A DNA stretch of 64,000 bases, from assembly GCA_027364575.1 (NCBI GenBank), contig DAHXPC010000005.1, forward strand, positions 1 to 64,000. Direction: 5' to 3'. The notes under the pieces were generated by a model that saw only the letters and a program-made list of their open reading frames with translations, was not told the origin of the DNA and did not search any database. Position 1 is the first letter of the stretch, and every line of letters starts with the position of its first letter. Positions 9,656 to 19,202 of the stretch are shown piece after piece. The stretch comes from a bacterium. GTDB lineage: Bacteria > Pseudomonadota > Gammaproteobacteria > UBA6186 > Azoamicaceae. The translations under genes were made by a program, and so were the position numbers.

Positions 9656-10213
9656 TTAACGAATTTTTTGTGCAAGGTAATAATAAAGGCGGCTCGTCTT
9701 TTTGGCTTTTAATACTATCCAGGAAGCAGGTAAATCGATAGCTTGAATTTCAGCATCCGACTCAAAATAAATCAGTGATTCAATGTCAAGCCAACCGTAG
9801 GCTTCTAATAATGAAAAGCAAAGTGCCAGGGATTTTAGCCGGTAAGGGGGATCCACAAACACAAGATTAAAAGGACGAGGGTTGGTTTTAAGCCAAGCAA
9901 AAGCGTCTGCTTGAATAATTTCCATTTGATCGGTTTTTAAAGTTGCAGCATTTTCAACTAAGTGCTGGATACTGCTGGGATCTTTTTCAAGCGATACACT
10001 TAGGGCTGCTCCTCGGGACAACGCTTCAAACCCTAATACCCCGCTGCCTGCAAACAGATCTAAACAGTGTGCATTCTCCACGGAGGGCGAAAGCCAATTG
10101 AACAGCGTTTCTCGTATCCTATCGGGCGTAGGGCGGAGTTCAGCGCGATCAGAGAAAGAAATTTGCCTGCTGCGCCATTTTCCACCAATAATTCGAACAC
10201 GGTTTCGTTTCAT
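9656..10213 (-). CDS. rsmD: 16S rRNA (guanine(966)-N2)-methyltransferase
   Basis: Methylates G966 of 16S rRNA in the 30S subunit. The protein begins with the RsmD hallmark RVRIIGGKWRSRQI, followed by RPTPDRIRETLFNWL, the SAM motif DLFAGSGVLGFEALSRGA and the catalytic VFVDPPY. A longer frame runs to 10294, but family members start a few residues before RIIGGKWR, so the ATG at 10213 (185 residues) is chosen. Convergent with comF, 8 bp between stops. Confidence 0.9.
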   Translation of the reverse strand: MKRNRVRIIGGKWRSRQISFSDRAELRPTPDRIRETLFNWLSPSVENAHCLDLFAGSGVLGFEALSRGAALSVSLEKDPSSIQHLVENAATLKTDQMEIIQADAFAWLKTNPRPFNLVFVDPPYRLKSLALCFSLLEAYGWLDIESLIYFESDAEIQAIDLPASWIVLKAKKTSRLYYYLAQKIR

Positions 10214-10315
10214 TTTGAGTGTGCGTCCAAATCCCTTCGATACAGAAATTATTTCCAGTGGATAAGGGTACCAGAGATAACAGTAAATAGGCACCTCTAA
10301 GGCGCGTATATTAAG

Positions 10316-10344
10316 TTGGCAACATAAGGTTTATACGATATGCT
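10316..10344 (+). promoter_or_regulatory. Candidate promoter of PAS-LuxR regulator B
   Basis: TTGGCA (10316-10321), a 17-bp spacer and TATGCT (10339-10344) form a good sigma-70 match about 110 bp before the regulator start at 10456. Confidence 0.45.
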
Positions 10345-10455
10345 AGCCGATTACCGGAGAACTTAGGTCCCAGTATGTAAATAGGTCACCCTTTCTCTGT
10401 GACTATATATTCTAGCAAAGGTTTTTAACTGAATACAGCGAGGATGTAAACGCGC

Positions 10456-11157
10456 ATGCAAGAACTTGAATTATTAGCCAAAAATATCATTTATAAAAAT
10501 ATTCCTTTATATATTTCTTGGAAAAACACGGATTTAATTTATCTGGGGGCAAATGATTATTTTGTTAAAAATGTTGGCTTAAATTCTGCATTCGATATTA
10601 TTGGTAAGAAAGATTCTGAACTGCCCTGGGCCGAAGATGCGGAATCGTTAGAACAAGCCGATCGTTTAGTATTACAAGGGAATAGCTTGTTAAATATTCG
10701 AGGCAGTCGTTGGCACCCTGAGGGTAGTCGTACGCTCATTCTAAATGCAGTTCCTTTAAAGGATGCAACAGGGACTATTATTGGCATTCTCTATATGCAT
10801 CAAGATTTGGCGCAAAATGTCGTGGATGTACTCCCTGAAAAAGAGAATCCTGTGAGTATGTCTTCTATGCGCGATGAATTACAGACTTACCTTAAAAAGG
10901 CGATGAATAATCAGCTGACCGACAGAGAAATTGAATGTTTAAGCCTTTGGTTGGGTGGACACTCAATTAAGGAATCTGCTTTTTGTTTGTATATATCTCA
11001 CAAGAGTATAGAAGCTTATCGAAAGCACATTAAAGACAAGCTGTGCGTGAATCATCGATCTCAATTAATAGAGCGTATGCAGAAAAGTGGGACTTTTGAG
11101 CTATTTTTGTCGTTAGCAAAGTTAATCCAAGAACAATCTAAAAATCTGGTTGCCTAG
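10456..11157 (+). CDS. PAS-LuxR transcriptional regulator (module copy B)
   Basis: 233 residues, colinear with the regulator at 3519-4235 and alignable over nearly its whole length. A PAS-like domain covers about 15-115 (YLGANDYFV, IIGKKDSELPWAEDAE, RWHPEG). A LuxR helix-turn-helix covers about 154-209 (LTDREIECLSLWLGGHSIKE, ISHKSIEAYRKHIKDKL). The recognition-helix segment SHKSIEAYRK is identical in both copies, so they may bind the same DNA site. It is convergent with the second giant aminotransferase gene (stop at 11267), a different arrangement from copy A, where regulator and enzyme are divergent. Confidence 0.85.
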   Translation: MQELELLAKNIIYKNIPLYISWKNTDLIYLGANDYFVKNVGLNSAFDIIGKKDSELPWAEDAESLEQADRLVLQGNSLLNIRGSRWHPEGSRTLILNAVPLKDATGTIIGILYMHQDLAQNVVDVLPEKENPVSMSSMRDELQTYLKKAMNNQLTDREIECLSLWLGGHSIKESAFCLYISHKSIEAYRKHIKDKLCVNHRSQLIERMQKSGTFELFLSLAKLIQEQSKNLVA

Positions 11158-11266
11158 TAAAAAGCTATCATCACCCTATTTGCTAGCCTTTTTTATTCTT
11201 TTTTTCTTGCCCAATTGTTCCATCACTGCCTGCAATCAATTCCATATGTCTGGCAGGGCTAGATAT

Positions 11267-14200
11267 TCATGAGTGCGCAGCATTAGAGTGATTGCTTGAA
11301 GAGGCAGGCATTTGCTCAGCATTCGGATCTGTAGAGGATAGTCGTGGAGAAGTGGGGGTTGAAAACAATGTGGGTTTCGAGCTTGTAATTTCAGATTCCT
11401 TAGTGCCTTCTGTTAGTAAGTAGGGAGGAGGGGCACCTTTTGAATTAACACTGCTCAGAAGATTTGGGCTGTTATTCATTAGTGGCCATCCTTGCTCCAT
11501 AATCCCTGCTGAAGTTGCCAAGGGGGATGGTGCTGGTAAATGAAGATGCTCTGCATCCATATCATCACTCTCTTCTAAAAACGGATTGCTATCCGAAAAA
11601 GAACGAGAAACATTATCTTTTGCTGTTAGATATTTAATATAACATAATTTTCTTAGTTGTATAGCACGGGGTTTTAATGCAATCCTCTCACTGGGAGACA
11701 ATTTTATAAAATTTTCTAAAGCGACTCGGTAAGCATTTTGCAAGGATCGAGGAGGATGCAACTGCATTTTAAAATTTTCTTCAAGAAATTTTTCTCTTAG
11801 GACATTGTTGTAAGTTATGAGAATGGAGATTCTTTCGTTGTCTGTAGAAAAAACTCCTGTTGCTGATCTAATCAAAATAAGCCTATTTTTGAGTTTAGGA
11901 TCCTCCAGTAAATGCTTAAATAGGGATTTTCTGGGTTGTGCTAATTTTTCAAGTTCAATGAAGGATTCATCAATAATAATACATGCTTCAGGATTTTGAT
12001 TGAATGTTTCAATTATATTATTGAACTCTTCTTCGGAAAGTTGCAGGTTAAATTTACAAGAAAAACTTTGGAAAATGATGGCATCTGGCTTTTTTCCTAT
12101 ATTTTTTGCCGTGGGATTAAATAGGATAACATTATAATTAAATGTGTTATGGATTAGTGCGTGGATAGTGGTCCCAAAAAACATAATATTTCCAGGTGCT
12201 ATAGCATTATTTGAATTTTCCAGTTCGTAGTCAGTATTTAATGTTTCAGCCATTATATTGCGATTTTCAAAATCCCCTTCCACATCTCCATAGGGAACTG
12301 CCGCTCCACTATTCCTGACCGTTTCTATGAGATCCCAGTTGTGCTGCATAATGATGGAATAAACTAAGCTGGAACAGGGGGTCTTCTGGTCTTTTTCTAC
12401 TGTGTATCGTATCCAGCGTTCAACCAAATCACTAATTAATTTCCTACTGTTTGTCAAAGTAAGAGGAAACGGACATTTTGATTCTTTCGAAAATATGCCT
12501 TTACCTTCTTTATAGCCCTTAAAAACTTTAGTAAACGCTAAGGCATCATCTTCAGAAATGGAATCATGCAGACTTTTGCTTAGATTGGTATCACTGATCA
12601 ACGAATAAATATTCGGATGAATTATGCCTTCTTGATTTTTTAAAAATTTTATCCATTTTCGCGTTATCAATACAAGATCTTCGTATACATTTTTTGAGGT
12701 TATTTGCGTGCGGGTTTCTAAAGATTTTAAACTTTTCCTGACGCTTTCTTTTGGTGGAATATGTGTTCCCTCTGATTCTGATAATGTTTTTGATTTTTCT
12801 AAGAGTTGGTTTACAACGTGTTTAAAAAGTTCACTTATTTCTTCTTTTTCTTTTCGATATTTGGTGTCAGACACATTTTTTTGCTCTAAAAATTCTTTCC
12901 TTCTCGTGACGAGAGCCTTCCAATATTGACCAGCCGCTGCATAAAAAACTCCATTTAGAACAAGGGATGGATCTAAAAATTGTGGCACTGCTGAATTTAT
13001 TAAAGGTAGCGTATTTATAGCCTTTGAAAAAGCGGGTTTTGGCACTGAGGACGCCGATGCCGAAGGTGCTAACGCTGAAGATATGCTTAACAGAGGCGTG
13101 AAGGCAGAAGAAGCGCGGCGTGCAAATATACCGGGTGTTGACTTCGTCGGTGTACTTGGAGATACAGTGATTGCAGAAGCTAAAGTTTGGTGTTGGGACA
13201 TAAGGGGTCCTGACCGTTTAATCAAAGATGCTGAAACTGAAGAAGTGGAATTCCCGTGAGCGGGAATAACAGATGAAGAAGCGGCTGATTCTCCGATTTG
13301 TGTTACAGATATTGAGGGATCTGAAGCTTGAAGGGGCGCTAGAAGAGATGCCGAAGCTGGCGCTGCACCCAAATGAGTAACGCCATTAATTTTTTGTAAA
13401 AGCATACCGAGTTTCTGCTCGAATGCATCTAACATCAATTTCCCTACACTACAGGTGATTCGAAAATAGGCTTTATTTGCGTCCCCTTTAAAAAAAGATA
13501 AAGGGGTGATCGCAATGTCATGAGCAAAAAGAAGGTAATAGGCAATTTCTATGTCGGTAGATAATTTTCCCTCTTTTAGGTTTAACCCTACTTCCTCATT
13601 TAGGAAGGCAAGGACGGTTTTATCTTTTAAGTGTTTTTTTGGATCCGGGTGGATCGCCCCTATATCGAGATTTTTAAGTCGGCTAAAATTTGCTAAGATA
13701 TAAAAAGTTCCTTCAACTTTATAGTCGCCGGTTAAGTTAAGGCCGAATTTTTCTAAGGAATTTGCCAAATAGGCGACTTGCCGTTGATAATAATCTTGCA
13801 ATGAAGAAAATTTTGCAAGTCCATCTCGAGGTGCATGATTACTGGTAAGAGCATTTGCATAAGCGACTTGGGAAGAATACGGAGGGGTTCCTGAATAACT
13901 AATGACTTTAGTTAATTGTTCCAGAATAATGGGCGAAAAAGCGAGTACGGCGGACAGCCTTTCGCCGGCATAGGAGAGCCCTTTTGTACCGGAACGAATG
14001 ATAATTACTCTTTCTCGGATATTTTCAAGTTTTTTCCTTTCCTCAGCGGAGGTGGTGGATTGGTTATAAAGTTCAGCAATATAAGTTAAAAAAGATCTAT
14101 GTTTTGGGTTAAATACCATTTCAATATATGCTTCATCAATGATGAAATAACATTTTTGGTATTCTTTGGCGTTCAAAATATCAATAAAGTGATTCCATTC

Positions 14201-14941
14201 TTCATCATTTATGACAGTTCCCATGGGGTTGCTAGGATTGCATAACAATATAGCGCCAATCTTATGTCCTAAAGCTTTTGCCTTCATAAAGGAATCATTT
14301 AAAAGGGAAGCGGTAAAACGTTGTCCTGGCTCTACCATAATAGGATGCAATTTATTTTGATTGTGTGAGCCGGAGTATAGGATATAGCGAGGGAAGGGAG
14401 TTGCGTAATATTGGTTTGGCATAATGTCAGCCAAAGCTTGAAAAATATCGTGCAATGCGCCGGCGCCCCCGTTAGACGGAATGACATTTTTCTTTGTTAT
14501 TGTAAATGTATCGTGGCTGGGTCTTATGCCGTAAAACCGATTAAATTGTCTTGCCATAAGTGTTCGGGGTTTTGGTGCGTTGGTTTTTGCCTCAGGTTCT
14601 TGCAGGAGTAGCTGCATTTGTTCTGGAGGGAAGGAAACATGAGATGCGTCGAGTCCATCTGGCGAAATTGTATCAAGAAATTTTAATATTTCTTGTGTGC
14701 TTGAACTGGGATTTGCTTGGGAAGTTTCTAAACCTTTCCAATAGTCGAGTACTTCCGTCTTAATTTCCCAAGAGATAAAAGTTGGATGCCCCAAGCAAGT
14801 GCCGACAAGCGATCCCGCAGGCAGATTTCGTTCTTTTTCCTGGTTAATAACCCACTGCACAAATACAAACATATCTTCGGCGTCGGGATTTGCATAGACG
14901 CCATTGGGCATTTTTTGGGTACGCTTTTCTTCTGTGAACAT
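11267..14941 (-). CDS. Giant double-aminotransferase protein (copy B)
   Basis: 1224 residues, paralogue of the protein at 4504-8043. The N-terminal fold-type I unit has GHPTF, SNGGAGALHDIF, CNPSNPMGTVI, DEAYIEM and the PLP lysine K320 in SGTKGLSYAGER. Residues about 555-690 are a Ser/Ala-rich, probably disordered linker. The second unit has VPYGDVEGDFENRN, IIDESFIELE and RSATGVFSTDNERIS at 1025-1039, again without the lysine. A Ser/Pro-rich disordered tail of about 100 residues ends the protein. Reaction unknown. Independent retention of a lysine-less second domain in both copies argues that it has a function. Confidence 0.8.
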   Translation of the reverse strand: MFTEEKRTQKMPNGVYANPDAEDMFVFVQWVINQEKERNLPAGSLVGTCLGHPTFISWEIKTEVLDYWKGLETSQANPSSSTQEILKFLDTISPDGLDASHVSFPPEQMQLLLQEPEAKTNAPKPRTLMARQFNRFYGIRPSHDTFTITKKNVIPSNGGAGALHDIFQALADIMPNQYYATPFPRYILYSGSHNQNKLHPIMVEPGQRFTASLLNDSFMKAKALGHKIGAILLCNPSNPMGTVINDEEWNHFIDILNAKEYQKCYFIIDEAYIEMVFNPKHRSFLTYIAELYNQSTTSAEERKKLENIRERVIIIRSGTKGLSYAGERLSAVLAFSPIILEQLTKVISYSGTPPYSSQVAYANALTSNHAPRDGLAKFSSLQDYYQRQVAYLANSLEKFGLNLTGDYKVEGTFYILANFSRLKNLDIGAIHPDPKKHLKDKTVLAFLNEEVGLNLKEGKLSTDIEIAYYLLFAHDIAITPLSFFKGDANKAYFRITCSVGKLMLDAFEQKLGMLLQKINGVTHLGAAPASASLLAPLQASDPSISVTQIGESAASSSVIPAHGNSTSSVSASLIKRSGPLMSQHQTLASAITVSPSTPTKSTPGIFARRASSAFTPLLSISSALAPSASASSVPKPAFSKAINTLPLINSAVPQFLDPSLVLNGVFYAAAGQYWKALVTRRKEFLEQKNVSDTKYRKEKEEISELFKHVVNQLLEKSKTLSESEGTHIPPKESVRKSLKSLETRTQITSKNVYEDLVLITRKWIKFLKNQEGIIHPNIYSLISDTNLSKSLHDSISEDDALAFTKVFKGYKEGKGIFSKESKCPFPLTLTNSRKLISDLVERWIRYTVEKDQKTPCSSLVYSIIMQHNWDLIETVRNSGAAVPYGDVEGDFENRNIMAETLNTDYELENSNNAIAPGNIMFFGTTIHALIHNTFNYNVILFNPTAKNIGKKPDAIIFQSFSCKFNLQLSEEEFNNIIETFNQNPEACIIIDESFIELEKLAQPRKSLFKHLLEDPKLKNRLILIRSATGVFSTDNERISILITYNNVLREKFLEENFKMQLHPPRSLQNAYRVALENFIKLSPSERIALKPRAIQLRKLCYIKYLTAKDNVSRSFSDSNPFLEESDDMDAEHLHLPAPSPLATSAGIMEQGWPLMNNSPNLLSSVNSKGAPPPYLLTEGTKESEITSSKPTLFSTPTSPRLSSTDPNAEQMPASSSNHSNAAHS

Positions 14942-15209
14942 TTTTACCTATCTCCAAGAGCGTAAGTTATTTGAAAAAAACAGGAAAATCCTTATTGGTT
15001 ATAATATTCTCGTGGTGTTTTATGATGATTATCTATCAATTTAAGATTAATGAGCATTTGTTGCCCATTGTAAATTAAAAAATACTATTATTTCAATGAT
15101 ATTTTTATCTTTTCATAATAAAGCTGTATAAAATAATTGGGTTAGATTGGCAGAGAGAGAAAGTGTAAGATAGGCGCAACTTGAAACCAATTATAAATAG
15201 GTAGTTAAC

Positions 15210-16193
15210 ATGCTTGATTTTTTTAAGTGGCCTAGCAAAAAAGAATCCCTTCCTGCTGCATCTACGACGAGCAAAGGCGTATTCAGCCGATTAAAAGAGG
15301 GATTAAGCCGGACGCGAGAAACATTCTTAATGGGGTTCAATCGCTTATTCTTAGCTGGAAAACTTATCGATAGTACGCTTCTAGAAGAACTGGAGACTTT
15401 TCTGCTGTCTGCCGATGTGGGGGTAAAATCGACAGAAACCATTATGCAAAATTTAAAAGAGCGGTTAAAGCACCAGGAATTACAGAATCCCGAAGCACTT
15501 GCCCTTGCGTTGAAAGAAAATCTCAATGATTTATTAATTCATGCTGAAATACCTTTACGCTTACCCGAGGCGACGAAGCCTTTTGTTATCTTAATGGTGG
15601 GGGTGAATGGTGCGGGCAAAACAACCACCATTGGCAAACTTGCTAAAAAATTCCAAGAGGAAGGAAAAACGGTTATGTTGGCTGCGGGGGATACCTTTAG
15701 AGCCGCTGCCATTGAACAGCTCAAGATCTGGGGCGAGCGAAACCGTATCCCGGTGATTGCCCAGCATATGGGCGCTGATAGCGCATCGGTTATCTTTGAC
15801 GCTTTTCAAGCAGCCAAGGCGAAAAATGTGGATATATTAATTGCCGATACCGCGGGTAGATTGCATACCCAAGACACGTTGATGGAAGAGCTAAAAAAGA
15901 TCGTTAGAGTTATGCGTAAATTAGATGAACATGCACCCCATGAAATTTTACTCGTGCTGGATGCTGGTACAGGACAAAATGCCTTAATGCAAGCCAAAAA
16001 ATTCCATGAAGCGCTAAATATTACGGGTATAGCTCTGACCAAATTAGATGGCACTGCAAAGGGCGGTGTGATTTTTAATATTGCAAAAACGCTCCGGGTT
16101 CCTATCCGTTTTGTTGGGATAGGAGAAGGCCTAGAGGATCTCCGGGAATTTACCGTTGCTCCCTTTATCGATGCCTTGTTTTCCAATGATTAG
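15210..16193 (+). CDS. ftsY: Signal recognition particle receptor FtsY
   Basis: SRP receptor GTPase that docks ribosomes carrying membrane proteins at the inner membrane. The NG domain is complete: P-loop GVNGAGKTT at 131-139, DTFRAAAIEQL, DTAGR and TKLDGTAKGG. At 327 residues it lacks the long acidic N-terminal A region of E. coli FtsY; only a short N-terminus (LDFFKWPSKK) precedes the N domain. It starts a short operon with rsmJ and the MATE transporter, with 11 bp to rsmJ. Confidence 0.95.
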   Translation: MLDFFKWPSKKESLPAASTTSKGVFSRLKEGLSRTRETFLMGFNRLFLAGKLIDSTLLEELETFLLSADVGVKSTETIMQNLKERLKHQELQNPEALALALKENLNDLLIHAEIPLRLPEATKPFVILMVGVNGAGKTTTIGKLAKKFQEEGKTVMLAAGDTFRAAAIEQLKIWGERNRIPVIAQHMGADSASVIFDAFQAAKAKNVDILIADTAGRLHTQDTLMEELKKIVRVMRKLDEHAPHEILLVLDAGTGQNALMQAKKFHEALNITGIALTKLDGTAKGGVIFNIAKTLRVPIRFVGIGEGLEDLREFTVAPFIDALFSND

Positions 16194-16204
16194 GGGATAA
16201 TACA

Positions 16205-17005
16205 TTGTCCTTTGTGCCCTTCGTCGTCACTTGGTGTAACCTTGCATGTCAAGCAGAGGCTGAAAAATTAGCGAGCCTTCTTTCGCTCCCCTGTGAAGAA
16301 CAGCTGAGCCATGCCCCTTTACGCCCTTATTCCCTTCAGGTAACCGAAAGTCGCTTGCAATTGGTGTATTCAAGCGGTGGCGTTAGCAGCACATTATTTG
16401 CTGAATTTTTAAAAGGACCGTTAGGGTATCGTATCGCCAAGGGGGGAGGGCGAAATCAATTGATTGCACGCGCAGTTGGCCTTAAGATGCATAAAGGCAA
16501 ACTTAGGATATTGGATGCAACCGCTGGGTTAGGGCGTGATGCTTTTATTTTGGCAAGCCTTGGGTGCGAGGTCCATATGGTGGAACGATCACAGGTGATG
16601 GCGGCATTATTATTTGATGGTTTAAAGCGTGCGAAGCTAAGCGATAAGGCATGTTCCACGGTTTCTGCCATTCAGGTGACAGTTGGGGACGCTTTGGGTG
16701 TGCTAAAAAATTTAAAGGTTGAAAATGCCCCACAGGTGGTCTATTTAGATCCGATGTTTCCTGGTGAAATGAAAAACGCCTTGACCAAAATAGAAATGCG
16801 TATCATACGTGATATAGTGGGAGGAGATTTGGATGCGGATCAATTGATTTCATTAGCACTGCAAAAAGCGCAAAAACGGGTTGTGGTCAAGCGTCCGCGG
16901 GGCGCGCCTACGCTTGCAAATACGCTGCCAAGCTTTGAAGTGGCGGGGAAAAGTAGCCGTTATGACGTCTATTTAACGGGAGGCGCTAACCTTATCTATG
17001 ATTAA
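16205..17005 (+). CDS. rsmJ: 16S rRNA (guanine(1516)-N2)-methyltransferase
   Basis: Methylates G1516 of 16S rRNA. The RsmJ/YhiQ signatures are present: RIAKGGGRNQLIARAVG, the SAM motif LDATAGLGRDAFILASLG followed by VHMVERS, and YLDPMFP. The start is TTG at 16205, supported by AGGGGA ending 7 nt upstream and by the family N-terminus. The stop overlaps the start of the MATE gene by 8 bp, so the two are probably translationally coupled. Confidence 0.92.
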   Translation: MSFVPFVVTWCNLACQAEAEKLASLLSLPCEEQLSHAPLRPYSLQVTESRLQLVYSSGGVSSTLFAEFLKGPLGYRIAKGGGRNQLIARAVGLKMHKGKLRILDATAGLGRDAFILASLGCEVHMVERSQVMAALLFDGLKRAKLSDKACSTVSAIQVTVGDALGVLKNLKVENAPQVVYLDPMFPGEMKNALTKIEMRIIRDIVGGDLDADQLISLALQKAQKRVVVKRPRGAPTLANTLPSFEVAGKSSRYDVYLTGGANLIYD

Positions 17006-18386
17006 CCCTTCCGGCCAGCTTACCCAATATCCCGAAGGGAGTGTCCAAGAATTATGGACTATCTCTTATCCACTGATTTTGTCGTTTTTTTCCATTAATA
17101 TCATGATCTTTATCGATCGCCTTATTTTAGCGAAATACGATACCCAAACCATGAATGCAGCGGTTGTTGCTGGAATGGTATTTAGTATTTTCCAATATGG
17201 TGCTATTGGCATTGCGTCTATATCCGAAGTGTTTGTGGGGCAATATAACGGAGCCAAAAAATATAATCGGATCGGCGAACCCGTTTGGCAGATGATTTGG
17301 TTTTCACTCATGACGGCGTTTGTCTTTATTTTGCTTGCCCTGTTTGCCGCACCGTATTTAATTTCGAACCCTGCCTATATTACGGAAGGCGTTCCTTTTT
17401 TTAAAACATTGATGTGGTTTGGACCTGCCTTTCCACTGGCCGCAGCCTTGGGATCTTTTTTTGTGGGGCAAGGGCGGGTAAAGCTTGTCATGGTAACGAT
17501 TATTTTAAGCAATATTTTAAATGTATTACTCGATTTTTTATTAATTTATGGGGTGAAAAATATCCTTTCCCCGCTAGGCGCGACAGGGGCCGCATATGCC
17601 ACGGGCATTGCACAAACGGTTCAAGCATTTGCGTTATTGTGGGTATTTTTGCAACCGAAGAATAGAGAAGATTTTGGGACACATCAATGGAGATTTAAGC
17701 CCACGCTATTTTTGAAAATGCTTAAAACCGGCTTACCTACTTCATTGTCGGGTATTACCGATGCACTGGCGTGGGGGGTATTAGCCCAGCTTTTAGCCTC
17801 TGTTAGCGAGGGGCATATAACCATTTTTTCAATTGGAGATAGTTTCTTTTGGCTTTTTGGGTTTGGGTTTTGGGGCTTACAAAAAGGCATTACAACGCTT
17901 GCCGCCAATTATATTGGGGCGAACCGTGAAGAATTATTGTCACAAGCCATATGGTCTGGCATTAAAATTATTTTACCCATTATGTTATTGCTGGCCATTC
18001 CCATGTTTATCTTTCCAGAAAAATTGACAACGCTTTTTCTCAACCAAGATGCTTCTTTACTTTGGAATGATGAAATGAAAGGCCATGTTGAAATTGTTAT
18101 TCGATGGCTTTGGGTATATTTTTTATTTGATGCGATCGCCTGGCTTTTTTGTGGTGTGTTAACCGCATCCGGCGATACACGATTTGTCATGTTAATGAGC
18201 AGTCTAACCCCTTGGGCTTTTTCAGTGATCCCTGCTTATATTCTGGTCGTGCACTTTGATGGCTCCCCCATTGTTAGCTGGGTTTTATTCGCGATATATG
18301 GCTTATTGAATGTAGCCAGTTACTTTTTGCGATATAAAACCCGGCCTTGGGGCGCGGCACAACCGCTGCATACCTTAACCTCATAA
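16998..18386 (+). CDS. MATE family efflux transporter
   Basis: 462-residue integral membrane protein with about 12 hydrophobic segments in two homologous halves (first helix around ISYPLILSFFSINIMIFIDR), as in MATE antiporters that export drugs or metabolites in exchange for Na+ or H+. Substrate cannot be read from the sequence. It overlaps rsmJ by 8 bp and is probably read from the ftsY promoter. Confidence 0.87.
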   Translation: MINPSGQLTQYPEGSVQELWTISYPLILSFFSINIMIFIDRLILAKYDTQTMNAAVVAGMVFSIFQYGAIGIASISEVFVGQYNGAKKYNRIGEPVWQMIWFSLMTAFVFILLALFAAPYLISNPAYITEGVPFFKTLMWFGPAFPLAAALGSFFVGQGRVKLVMVTIILSNILNVLLDFLLIYGVKNILSPLGATGAAYATGIAQTVQAFALLWVFLQPKNREDFGTHQWRFKPTLFLKMLKTGLPTSLSGITDALAWGVLAQLLASVSEGHITIFSIGDSFFWLFGFGFWGLQKGITTLAANYIGANREELLSQAIWSGIKIILPIMLLLAIPMFIFPEKLTTLFLNQDASLLWNDEMKGHVEIVIRWLWVYFLFDAIAWLFCGVLTASGDTRFVMLMSSLTPWAFSVIPAYILVVHFDGSPIVSWVLFAIYGLLNVASYFLRYKTRPWGAAQPLHTLTS

Positions 18387-18407
18387 ATTCAATCAGAGGT
18401 TTATAAA

Positions 18408-18419
18408 CGTTTGCAAACG
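18408..18419. promoter_or_regulatory. Perfect 12-bp palindrome upstream of the LysE gene
   Basis: CGTTTGCAAACG is a perfect palindrome, about 110 bp before the LysE-family start. It could be an operator. No matching regulator is identified and it may be chance. Confidence 0.25.
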
Positions 18420-18526
18420 GGTATGTAGACGACTTGGCTAAAATGGCAAAGCATGAGAGAATGCAAGCCCATATAAATACAAAGTTGCAAAAAACACCGA
18501 ATAAATTTACCAAGGGAATTAAAGCC

Positions 18527-19165
18527 ATGTCTGAATTTTTCATGCTAACGTTCGTCGGGGCGCTGATGATCATAAGCCCTGGTCCGGATTTTGCCGTGGT
18601 TGTCAAAAATAGCCTTGCTTATGGTCGTTCCTCTGGATTAAGTGCATCTGCAGGCGTTGCACTGGCAAACCTGTGTCATGTCGCTATTAATTTATTAGGC
18701 GTTGGCGTTATTATCAGTCAATCAGTTTTCGCCTTTACCCTAATGAAAATTTTAGGGGCTATCTATCTTATTTATCTTGGTTATAAAGGGCTTCGAGCAA
18801 AGCCTGCCCCAAAGCGAGAAGCGACATCGGGGGCGACAGGAATGCCGCTACAAGAGATGCATCCGGGCTTAAAAAATGCATTTCAGAGTGGCTTTTTAAC
18901 AAGCCTCTTAAATCCTAAGGCCTGTTTATTTTACTTAAGTTTTTTTTCGGTGATTCTCTCTCCCGCTATTCCGCGCATTACCCAAACTTTCTATGGAATA
19001 TGGATAAGCTTTATCGCGTTGTTATGGTTTATGCTGGTCGCACTCTTTTTTACCAGTCCTATGATTGGACAACGTATTCAGGTGTTTAAACATTGGCTAG
19101 AGCGTTTTACCGGTGGTGTTTTAATGGTATTCGGCTTAAAATTATTAAGCAGTGAAGTTCCCTAG
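18527..19165 (+). CDS. LysE/RhtB family amino-acid exporter
   Basis: 212-residue membrane protein with six predicted helices. It has the family N-terminal motif MIISPGPDFAVVVKNSLAYG, IYLIYLGYKGLRA, and the cytoplasmic loop GFLTSLLNPKACLFYLSFF. The family exports amino acids such as lysine, threonine or homoserine lactone. The frame stays open 31 codons upstream, but the family length and the N-terminal membrane segment favour the ATG at 18527 (AAGGGA upstream). Confidence 0.87.
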   Translation: MSEFFMLTFVGALMIISPGPDFAVVVKNSLAYGRSSGLSASAGVALANLCHVAINLLGVGVIISQSVFAFTLMKILGAIYLIYLGYKGLRAKPAPKREATSGATGMPLQEMHPGLKNAFQSGFLTSLLNPKACLFYLSFFSVILSPAIPRITQTFYGIWISFIALLWFMLVALFFTSPMIGQRIQVFKHWLERFTGGVLMVFGLKLLSSEVP

Positions 19166-19202
19166 GCTTTAAACTTTCTTTAAAAGAAACAGGACATTCA
19201 GA

